Positions 35,192 through 42,196 of a DNA stretch of 64,000 nucleotides are shown here, piece by piece; position 1 is the first letter of the stretch; each line of letters begins with the position of its first letter. Below the pieces are notes generated by a model. That model did not search any database. It was not told where the DNA came from and saw nothing but the letters and a program-made list of their open reading frames with translations. The stretch comes from Vibrio gallaecicus (lineage in GTDB: Bacteria; Pseudomonadota; Gammaproteobacteria; Enterobacterales; Vibrionaceae): assembly GCF_024347495.1 (NCBI RefSeq), contig NZ_AP025491.1, forward strand, positions 1,550,001 to 1,614,000, read 5' to 3'. Position numbers and translations under genes: made by a program.

Positions 35192-35659
35192 TTACATAAT
35201 AATCTCGGTGGTAATTACCGTTTTTACTGAGTTAGCAATAAAGCAGTGTTGATGGGATAAATGATGCAACTTTTCAAGCTGTTGATAGGTCGGCTGTTTA
35301 TCTCCTGAGAACACAATCTTGGGTCTTAGTGTCACTCTTGTCACCGATGTTACGCCTTCAGTGTCTTCCTCTAAGACTCCAACGGCGTCATCCACATATT
35401 CTTCAATCACATAATTACGTTTGGCAGCAATAGAGAGAAAAACCAGCATATGACAACTTGATAGGGCAGCAATAAAGGCCTCTTCAGGGTCGACATTCTC
35501 TTCAACAGAATAAGGCAAAGGAACGACATGAGGAGAAGAGGAAGCTGGTACTTTGACTCCACCATCAAATTCCCACATATGCCCTCGGCTATATTGATTG
35601 TCGCTAAAAGTTTCATCTTTTCCACGATTCCAGCGAATAACCGCTCCATATTCAGACAT
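35192..35659 (-). CDS. OsmC/Ohr-family protein
   Basis: This is a protein of about 155 residues of the OsmC fold, thiol peroxidases that reduce organic hydroperoxides. The first redox cysteine lies in ALSSCHMLVFLSIAAKR and the second in HQHCFIANSVKT. The start at 35659 has AAGGA six bases upstream. It may add to oxidative-stress defence, but it has no local regulator and is transcribed on its own or with the gene downstream of it (34789-35136). Confidence 0.9.
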   Translation of the reverse strand: MSEYGAVIRWNRGKDETFSDNQYSRGHMWEFDGGVKVPASSSPHVVPLPYSVEENVDPEEAFIAALSSCHMLVFLSIAAKRNYVIEEYVDDAVGVLEEDTEGVTSVTRVTLRPKIVFSGDKQPTYQQLEKLHHLSHQHCFIANSVKTVITTEIIM

Positions 35660-35850
35660 AACCATTCCTTTGTTCGTTCATTTGCATGTTTGTGCGCTCT
35701 ACTTTAAATGAAGATGCCTTGAAGAACAAAAGGAGTATTAGGAATAAAGAGAAGCAATGAATTAAACCAATCAGAGATACCATTCGCATATAGAACGACA
35801 TTCCGATAATATAATAAAAAGGTACGGATTCTGCACAGTTTGGAGAAAAA

Positions 35851-36267
35851 ATGACATTCTTAGAAAAAATACAAGCCGCCCAAAAACCGGCTTTTATCCT
35901 TATTGATACTGACTTTGCGCAGCACCAAGGTGATAAATATGTTCATGATAAAGCGATTTATTACTACACTCCGGAAAAAGGCAGAGGTCGTGTGCATTTT
36001 GAAAAAATAGCCAAGGACCAAAAATGCGTTAGCCTACGTAAGAATACCGATGACACCATTACAGCTATCACCTTCACTTATATTGGTTCAACATTTGCTG
36101 GGCACTACATCAAAGACGACACACAATTTAGTACAGTTGAAGTGTTAGGTAACATGCTTTCAAGCGAGCACTTTGAGACTCGCTCAGCGGCTAAAGCGGC
36201 GTATCCTGAAGCGTTCGAATCCGTTAAAGATAAATTTAAGACTGGCGTATGCATATTACCTCTTTAA
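35851..36267 (+). CDS. Conserved hypothetical protein
   Basis: This 138-residue soluble protein has no recognised family. It begins with FLEKIQAAQKPAFILIDTDF and has a possible ATP- or RNA-binding-like mixed alpha/beta composition, but no motif is decisive. GGAG lies eight bases before the ATG. An overlapping frame downstream (36173-36397) ends in a zinc-ribbon pattern. Confidence 0.6.
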   Translation: MTFLEKIQAAQKPAFILIDTDFAQHQGDKYVHDKAIYYYTPEKGRGRVHFEKIAKDQKCVSLRKNTDDTITAITFTYIGSTFAGHYIKDDTQFSTVEVLGNMLSSEHFETRSAAKAAYPEAFESVKDKFKTGVCILPL

Positions 36268-36397
36268 TAAAACTCCAACTCTGGCTCAATCTATCTCAGT
36301 AACTCAAGGTGACCTATGCCCACACTGCGGGCTAATCATCATGCTGCCACCAGATATACAGCCAACGTGCTTAGGGTGTGGTAAGTCGCTGACCTGA
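36173..36397 (+). CDS. Possible small zinc-ribbon gene or remnant
   Basis: In the frame overlapping the end of the preceding gene, the last 35 residues read GDLCPHCGLIIMLPPD then TCLGCGKSLT, a CxxC-x15-CxxC zinc ribbon. The only start is a TTG inside the previous gene, with no binding site, so it may be a separate small gene with an unusual start, a frameshifted tail of that gene, or a remnant. Its stop codon is created by the first unit of the following GACCT array. Confidence 0.35.
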   Translation: MRLAQRLKRRILKRSNPLKINLRLAYAYYLFNKTPTLAQSISVTQGDLCPHCGLIIMLPPDIQPTCLGCGKSLT

Positions 36398-36435
36398 CCT
36401 GACCTGACCTGACCTGACCTGACCTGACCTGACCT
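36390..36435. repeat. Nine copies of the pentamer GACCT
   Basis: GACCT repeats without interruption from 36391 to 36435. On the plus strand every frame through it meets TGA, so it ends any reading; the minus strand is open but has no start. Confidence 0.95.
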
Positions 36436-36540
36436 AGTAATTGTCATGATTTTCGAGACACAGTTAATCAATTTTCGTGCTATATAAAAAACAAATATGT
36501 GACATAGTTCTCGCCTACTAATTGTAAGCAGGCATCAGCA

Positions 36541-37182
36541 GTGAACAAGTTATTTACAGCTATAGGTTTGGGAATTATCTCTTTTCAAACCCATGCACAC
36601 CAACTTGAAGTGTCAGTCGAAGCATTAGATGGAACTTATGTCGGAGAGTCTACGTATTATTACGATACAGAATACAGTGACTTACCGGGCTTCTACCATG
36701 AAAAAAACAGTCTTGAGTATGGTATCCACGTTAAGTATATTTACGAGCTGGAAGATTGGGATATCTTCGCGAAATATGGTCTTGGCACATCAGAATTAAG
36801 AAACTCTCGAACCGGTGAAGGTGGCGTTAGATACCGCCTTGATGAGAAACATTGGTTCTCAGCAAAAGTCATAGGTCAGTACGCGAAAGAAGAGTATGAG
36901 ATCGATGCAAAAGTGATAGACCCAGAGCACCAAAATACCATCACGAATGGTGAGTGGGCTGAATGGGTAATTCTCAGTTACCGGTACAATATGCCGAATA
37001 TGTTCTCTTTCCCTATGTATATTGAAGCTGAAGGAGTGGTAGCCGATAATGACCCAGAGCTTATGCAAGATAAGCTGTCGATTGCGCTTGGATTCTCTCA
37101 TGGGAAATATTTTGGTGAACTGAAAGCCGGTAAAGATTTGATTGGGCTGTCTATTGGAATGCAGTTTGACCTATCTGACTAA
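36541..37182 (+). CDS. Putative small beta-barrel outer membrane protein
   Basis: This 213-residue protein has a signal peptide (MNKLFTAIGL to THAH) and a mature part with repeated strands alternating hydrophobic and polar residues, for example LEYGIHVKYIYELEDWDIF, WFSAKVIGQYAKEEYEI and LIGLSIGMQFDL. It looks like an 8-stranded barrel, but the C-terminal residue is not a typical terminal aromatic. The start is GTG. No specific family. A terminator follows. Confidence 0.55.
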   Translation: MNKLFTAIGLGIISFQTHAHQLEVSVEALDGTYVGESTYYYDTEYSDLPGFYHEKNSLEYGIHVKYIYELEDWDIFAKYGLGTSELRNSRTGEGGVRYRLDEKHWFSAKVIGQYAKEEYEIDAKVIDPEHQNTITNGEWAEWVILSYRYNMPNMFSFPMYIEAEGVVADNDPELMQDKLSIALGFSHGKYFGELKAGKDLIGLSIGMQFDLSD

Positions 37183-37244
37183 GACAAACACTAAGCCCTA
37201 AATCTCAATACTGTCTTGTCCTAAAATACGTAGACGATTTTTGT

Positions 37245-37273
37245 AAGCCCGTTACTTATGTGACGGGCTTTTT
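37245..37273 (+). terminator. Terminator after the putative barrel gene
   Basis: AAGCCCGTTAC and GTGACGGGCTT form an 11-bp stem with a single G-T pair, followed by five T. Confidence 0.88.
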
Positions 37274-37276
37274 AGC

Positions 37277-38149
37277 TTAACAAGACAAAGATTTAACTTG
37301 CCAATACCCTTCGCCTTTTGTAGCCAATTCACAGTGTAAATATTCCAGTACTTCAGCTACTAAAGCAGCCATACCGGCTGGAGGATTAAACAACAATAGG
37401 CCACTGCCAATTAAGCGATCATCATCTTTTGGGTCTCTTAGCCTTAGCTCTGCTTGTATAGGAACGGGGAGCTGTTGCTCTTTTGAGGCTAATAAACTTC
37501 TTTGTAAAATCAATGAACTTTTATCTTCGGTATAAAGTGGGTACCAAATTAATGCCGTCACTTTTTCATTTTGCTTATACGCTTTACATAACGCATCTAT
37601 CACCGCGATATATTCTTCATCCTCTTCATAAGGCGGATCAATCACAATAAGGTGATGAGAATGGTCCGTACCAACCGATAACGGCAGAGCTTTTAAACCA
37701 TCGCCAGCGAGTATCGACAACGTACTCGATATATGAAGATCCGATCGAATTTGCTCGATATTCGTTTGAAGCAATGCTGCTTCATCGGATTGAATATCTG
37801 AAAAATGAAACGCATCCTGAGGTCTACCTTGCTGGAAACCTAGAGCGGCAGAACCAGGGTACAGTGTCAGTTGTTCGCCTGGATTAAAGGCGGAGAGAGT
37901 ACGAAGAAATGCGTGAAACGGTCTAGGTAAGTGACCTTTATTTTGCCAAAGGTAGCCAACACCTTCTTTAAACTCAGCAGCATGATTATCTGGTGCGCTC
38001 GTTAAGTCATAACAGCCCGTTCCAGCGTGTGTATCGATAATATTTAAACTGGCATGCTGCGCAGCAAGTGATTGAATTAAAGCTGCAAGCACTGGGTGTT
38101 TAAGTGCATCGCCATGATCGCCAACGTGGCATTGATGTCTGTACTCCAT
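37277..38149 (-). CDS. rlmJ: RlmJ-like 23S rRNA adenine-N6 methyltransferase
   Basis: This 290-residue protein resembles RlmJ, which methylates A2030 of 23S rRNA. It has MEYRHQCHVGDHGDALKHPV at the N-terminus, IIDTHAGTGCYDL for SAM binding, and VIDPPYEEDEEY, the catalytic DPPY motif. The opening differs from the usual YRHxFHAGNxADVLKH form at several positions (Cys for Phe, Asp for Asn), so it may be a paralog. It is a single gene, convergent with the barrel-like gene. Confidence 0.85.
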   Translation of the reverse strand: MEYRHQCHVGDHGDALKHPVLAALIQSLAAQHASLNIIDTHAGTGCYDLTSAPDNHAAEFKEGVGYLWQNKGHLPRPFHAFLRTLSAFNPGEQLTLYPGSAALGFQQGRPQDAFHFSDIQSDEAALLQTNIEQIRSDLHISSTLSILAGDGLKALPLSVGTDHSHHLIVIDPPYEEDEEYIAVIDALCKAYKQNEKVTALIWYPLYTEDKSSLILQRSLLASKEQQLPVPIQAELRLRDPKDDDRLIGSGLLLFNPPAGMAALVAEVLEYLHCELATKGEGYWQVKSLSC

Positions 38150-38287
38150 GACTTACTCTCCATTTATTAAGCCTCAGATAAACATAATGCATAGAAATTA
38201 AAATGCCCTAGAATTGAGATAATTTTATGTGTTAATACACATATATTCACATCATAAGACCACCTCAGAGCTTAATGAATCATCCAT

Positions 38288-38332
38288 AAAAAGAAAAAGG
38301 CTAGCGGTGATTAAAACTCATCGGCTAGCCTT
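38288..38332 (-). terminator. Terminator of the secD-secF operon
   Basis: AAGGCTAGC (38297-38305) pairs with GCTAGCCTT (38324-38332). On the minus strand the stem is followed by TTTTTCTTTTT. It lies about 100 bp past the secF stop, on the far side of the octamer array. Confidence 0.85.
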
Positions 38333-38340
38333 ATTATTTC

Positions 38341-38417
38341 TGTTTATCTGTTTATCTGTTTATCTGTTTATCTGTTTATCTGTTTATCTGTTTATCTGTT
38401 TATCTGTTTATCTGTTT
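38341..38417. repeat. About 9.6 copies of the octamer TGTTTATC
   Basis: A perfect 77-bp array with an 8-bp period sits between the secF stop (38429) and its terminator, so it is transcribed as part of the secF 3' untranslated region. The plus-strand frame through it (leucine/valine/isoleucine-rich) is not a credible gene. Confidence 0.95.
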
Positions 38418-38428
38418 AGGACAGGCAA

Positions 38429-39355
38429 TCACGAATACCCTTCTTCGGTCTCTTCGATTGGCTTCACTTGATAGTGGCAAGGTTTAAGACCAAGTAATGT
38501 CGGTAAGGTAATCCCAACTGAAACTGATGACCAAGTACCACTCACGATCCCTACACATAATGCGATAGCAAACCCTTGCAGAGCTGCGCCACCTAGCAGC
38601 CATAATGCAGAGACTGTCATTAATGTGGTGCCTGACGTTACCATAGTGCGTGAGAAGGTTGCCTGAATCGAACGGTTGATCAAATTATCTGTTTCACCAT
38701 TCGGGTTACCACGCAATACTTCACGAACTCTATCGGCAATGATGATCGAGTCATTAAGTGAGTAACCCAGAATCGCCAAGATTGCAGCCAGTACAGTCAG
38801 GTTAAATTCAAGTTGAGTGAGTGCAAACAACCCCAGAATCAAAGTCACGTCATACACTAATGCCGCCAAAGCACCCAATGCTAAACGCCACTCAAAACGT
38901 ACACTCAAGTACAGCATAATAAGTACGAAACATACCAATAAGGCTAGACCACCTTGCTCCACCATGTCTTGGCCGACTTGCGGACCAACTACACTGCTAT
39001 TGAGCACTTGAACTTGGTCACTAACCTGGTTCAGCACTTCGACTAAGTTAGGTTGAACTGCAGTATTTGATGGTTCCCCTTGTGCGACTTGGCTATAACG
39101 TATCGTCCAACGATCTTGCTCGCCCATGCCAATTACTTGCACGTCTTGGCTTAAAGCTTGATCAAGTGTGAGCTTCAATTCATCTTTGGATATATGCTCA
39201 GAAAGCTGAACTTCCGCAACCACACCTCCGGTGAAATCAAGCCCCCAATTGAAGCCCTTCACCGTCACTAACATCACTGAAGCAAAAAATAGCACTAGTG
39301 ATAACCCGCACATCGCCAGACGTGATGTTGTCATTATTTTATCGGTAATTTTCAT
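38429..39355 (-). CDS. secF: Protein translocase subunit SecF (second Vibrio copy type)
   Basis: This 308-residue subunit has six membrane segments. Seen are GFNWGLDFTGGVVAEV at about residues 34-49, LRVEF-like RFEWRLALGALAALVYDV, and GYSLNDSIIIADRVRE, the typical SecF region. With SecD it uses ion flow to help pull proteins across the inner membrane. It starts three bases after the secD stop. Being behind a VemP-like gene, this pair corresponds to the SecDF2 of V. alginolyticus, expressed when the sodium-driven SecDF1 is limited. Confidence 0.95.
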   Translation of the reverse strand: MKITDKIMTTSRLAMCGLSLVLFFASVMLVTVKGFNWGLDFTGGVVAEVQLSEHISKDELKLTLDQALSQDVQVIGMGEQDRWTIRYSQVAQGEPSNTAVQPNLVEVLNQVSDQVQVLNSSVVGPQVGQDMVEQGGLALLVCFVLIMLYLSVRFEWRLALGALAALVYDVTLILGLFALTQLEFNLTVLAAILAILGYSLNDSIIIADRVREVLRGNPNGETDNLINRSIQATFSRTMVTSGTTLMTVSALWLLGGAALQGFAIALCVGIVSGTWSSVSVGITLPTLLGLKPCHYQVKPIEETEEGYS

Positions 39356-39357
39356 GC

Positions 39358-41193
39358 TTAAATCCTTACGTCGTGGCGTTGATCACGCCCCCAAACCAAA
39401 TTGATGATGGCGCGTGATGCGAAAATGCCAGTAAACATACTGGTAAGAAGACCTAAGCCGAGTGTTAATGCAAAGCCTTGAATTGGACCATTACCAATTG
39501 CGTACAAAGCAATAGCAACAATCATCGTGGTGAAGTTCGCATCGAAGATAGACGAAAAAGCACTGCTGAATCCGCAATCAATCGCGCTAGCAAAGCTTCG
39601 CCCCTCTTTCATCTTGTCGCGGATACGTTCAAATATCAGAACATTGGTATCCACTGCCATCCCCACCGTAAGCACTAAGCCAGCAATACCAGGTAATGTG
39701 AGAACTGCGCCAGGTAACATGGCAATTAAACCAAATAATGTGGTCATATTGATGATAAGAGCAAAGTTAGCTACCCAGCCTAAGCGTCTGTACCACAAGG
39801 CAATGAAAGTCAGAGTCAACCCAAGCCCAAGAGCGAGAGCAGCAAAACCATTAGTGACATTCTCGGCCCCTAATGATGGACCAATCGTACGCTCTTCAAT
39901 AATGGTCACAGGCGCTGTCAAAGACCCTGCACGCAGCAGTAACGCGAGCTCATGCGCCTCATCCATGCTGCCAGCACCGGTAATACGGAAACGACTACCT
40001 AGCTGAGACTGAATATTAGCCACACTAATTACTTCACTAGTTTGCTCACTATTCCCTGCGCGGTCACGGCTGTATTCACTATAGACGGTCGCCATTGGCT
40101 CACCAATATTGCGACGAGAGAAGTCCGACATCTTTCGACCACCAGCGGAATCTAAAGTGATATTCACTTCAGCGCTACCCATCTCCCCAATGCCACTTCT
40201 CGCATCAATAATATGCTCGCCACTCAGGACTGCTTTACGAGCAACAATCACTGAGTTGCCTTCTTTATCTTTAAGAGTCTGCGTGCCTCTTGTCGGCGTT
40301 TCATAAACGGAATAGAACGCCAAAGAAGCGGTTGCTCCAATCACATCTTTCGCCGCTGCCGGGTCTTGAACTCCTGGTAATTCAATTCGAATTCGGCTTT
40401 CACCTTGGCGCTGAATTGACGCTTCCGTTACCCCCAACTCTTCAATACGGCTACGCATAATTTGGAGGTTTTGCTGAACGGTTAAGTTGCGCAATGTGCG
40501 CTGCTCATCTTCTGTTTGAGTAAGAGTTAAACGTTTATCAGAAGCATGCACTTGCCACTGCGGAAAACGTTCCTTAATCAATGCTTGAGCTTGGTGGTAA
40601 TCCGCTTCAGTCCTGAAAGTCAGCTCAGCGGCATCACCTGCAATACGGCCTCGTGTATAGCGCACTTCGCTGGTCACTTCATCAATCACAGACTGAACTT
40701 GCGCTTGGTACACAGGTGCCATGTCCACTTCTAATAAGAACTGCACACCACCACGTAAATCCAAGCCTAATTGGATTGGCGAAAACCCCATATCCGTCAA
40801 CCAAGCAGGAGCCGCCGGTTCCATGGCTAACGCAACCGTTGCATTACTGCCTAAGCTTTCGGTTAATACTTGCTTCGCTTTAGCTTGCTGCTCAGCATCC
40901 TCTAAGATCACGACCAGTCGCTTATCTTTCTGATGAGCAGATTGAGCCTTAATACCTTGGCTTGCTAGTGTTTGCATGACCTTTGTCGCATCTAATACAT
41001 CGCTTCCTAGCATGCTATTTGACGATCCACTCTGAGAAGTCGAGCTTGAACGCTGGCTAACCTGGATAGCTGCATTTTCGCCATACCATGACGGTAGAGC
41101 ACTAAAAATCATAATGATGATGGTGGCGATGAGCACCACGTATTTCCACTTTGAATAGCGGTTAATGGGTTGTCTTCTGTTGTGTTTTTTCAC
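39358..41193 (-). CDS. secD: Protein translocase subunit SecD (SecDF2 type)
   Basis: This is a SecD of about 611 residues with an N-terminal membrane segment, the periplasmic P1/P4 region (LGLDLRGGVQFLLEVD near residue 142, IELPGVQDPAAAKDVIGATA), and membrane segments with GLGLTLTFIALWYRRLG and TVGMAVDTNVLIFERIRDKM. The GTG at 41193 is the start because AAGAGAT lies at the correct distance (seven bases); a TTG six bases upstream is too close. The ribosome binding site lies next to the stem with the end of vemP. Confidence 0.95.
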   Translation of the reverse strand: MKKHNRRQPINRYSKWKYVVLIATIIIMIFSALPSWYGENAAIQVSQRSSSTSQSGSSNSMLGSDVLDATKVMQTLASQGIKAQSAHQKDKRLVVILEDAEQQAKAKQVLTESLGSNATVALAMEPAAPAWLTDMGFSPIQLGLDLRGGVQFLLEVDMAPVYQAQVQSVIDEVTSEVRYTRGRIAGDAAELTFRTEADYHQAQALIKERFPQWQVHASDKRLTLTQTEDEQRTLRNLTVQQNLQIMRSRIEELGVTEASIQRQGESRIRIELPGVQDPAAAKDVIGATASLAFYSVYETPTRGTQTLKDKEGNSVIVARKAVLSGEHIIDARSGIGEMGSAEVNITLDSAGGRKMSDFSRRNIGEPMATVYSEYSRDRAGNSEQTSEVISVANIQSQLGSRFRITGAGSMDEAHELALLLRAGSLTAPVTIIEERTIGPSLGAENVTNGFAALALGLGLTLTFIALWYRRLGWVANFALIINMTTLFGLIAMLPGAVLTLPGIAGLVLTVGMAVDTNVLIFERIRDKMKEGRSFASAIDCGFSSAFSSIFDANFTTMIVAIALYAIGNGPIQGFALTLGLGLLTSMFTGIFASRAIINLVWGRDQRHDVRI

Positions 41194-41200
41194 AAGCAAG

Positions 41201-41380
41201 ATCTCTTATTTTATTTACTAATACTGAACCCACACGTAAAACCGCCCGATCAAATTTGGCTGTAGTTACGGTGAGTTTTACTTCATTGCGAGTTAATTTT
41301 TATTAGGCGATCGACTGGCAAGCTGAATTGTTGTATTTCAGTGCGGCAGACTTACCTAAAAAGGAAGTGATTAGTAAATA
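41201..41380 (-). promoter_or_regulatory. vemP-secD translational switch: 11-bp complementarity occluding the secD ribosome binding site
   Basis: On the minus strand the vemP end (41380-41370, TATTTACTAAT, covering codons for the last two residues and stop) is perfectly complementary to ATTAGTAAATA at 41222-41212, just upstream of the secD AAGAGAT (41207-41201). An ACT/AGT pair extends it past a one-base bulge. A ribosome stalled at the end of vemP would disrupt this helix and expose the secD site. Confidence 0.75.
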
Positions 41381-41910
41381 GAGTCTCGGAAATGCGAGTA
41401 TTGAATATTGCCTTCTTTCCAGCCTGATAGCCGTGATGGAGGCGATTGAATAAGACTGGTCCAATGCAGCTTAGAATCAAGCAGCGGTACGGCTGCTAAT
41501 ACTAACGCGAGCAATGATGGAGGAAAAAAGTCGATAAGTAGATGATAAACAGGCTCTAGATCAGATGAGGCATCTTGATCATTACTGAGTATTCGCCTGA
41601 ATGTGTTCCACTGAACGCTCATTTCAGTGTCATGATAGTGGGTACTATCATGAGAAGACCCCGCGATTTGGTTAACACACTCAGAGGCTGAGCCTACATC
41701 ACTGCTAGAAGGCTTACCTTCAAGTGAAGCTGCACTATCACTGGTTACTGGTTTAAATTGAGCTTGAGCATCGCAGATTTTCTGAGTAGTCGTATATTGC
41801 GTAGTTTGAATGGAATTAAACGCATGCCCATGCAGGTTCACTAAGCCAAGGCTCAGTAACAGCAAAAGTAGCACAAGTCGAAAACCCAGTTTCAGCAAAT
41901 CAATTAACAC
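41371..41910 (-). CDS. vemP: VemP-like export-monitoring arrest peptide
   Basis: This 179-residue secreted protein has a signal peptide (LLKLGFRLVLLLLLLSLG, then LHGHA), a Ser/Thr/Gln-rich middle with two cysteines, and a C-terminus ending WKEGNIQYSHFRDSIY. In V. alginolyticus, VemP (159 residues) is a Vibrio protein whose translation stalls near its end when Sec export is poor, thereby switching on the downstream secDF2. The position, signal sequence, arrest-like C-terminus and overlapping stem all match. Its start is a GTG at 41910. The extra length lies in the middle, where sequence appears loosely conserved. I cannot verify the arrest residues without an alignment. Confidence 0.82.
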   Translation of the reverse strand: MLIDLLKLGFRLVLLLLLLSLGLVNLHGHAFNSIQTTQYTTTQKICDAQAQFKPVTSDSAASLEGKPSSSDVGSASECVNQIAGSSHDSTHYHDTEMSVQWNTFRRILSNDQDASSDLEPVYHLLIDFFPPSLLALVLAAVPLLDSKLHWTSLIQSPPSRLSGWKEGNIQYSHFRDSIY

Positions 41911-42081
41911 TCAAAAGGTATAAGTGGCGACAATATAGAACATCCGTGAGAGTGACAATTGATTTAAAAGCAAACTCATTCATATTTGACATAACGCTGA
42001 CAATGATGGTCCATCACTTCGATGGCACCTATTGTGTTTTACTCCTAAACTTTTAGCTCCCTTATATTTTTTATCCCCTAC

Positions 42082-42112
42082 AAAAAAGCCAAGCAACAAG
42101 TGCTTGGCTTTG
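42082..42112 (-). terminator. Terminator after the first M16 peptidase gene
   Basis: AAAGCCAAGCA and TGCTTGGCTTT form a perfect 11-bp stem; on the minus strand the 3' arm continues into six T. It is about 85 bp past the stop at 42197. Confidence 0.88.
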
Positions 42113-42196
42113 AAATACAGAGTAACTTGTTCACCCTAACTTAAACGTAACAAATAGACGTTTGTCTTAATTAGTTAAAATGCAAAGCACTTAAGT

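Noticed and set aside
38229..38471. Plus-strand frame with hydrophobic LFICLSVY-type repeats resembling a membrane protein
   Set aside because: It is produced by the octamer array and overlaps the secF end; no ribosome binding site.
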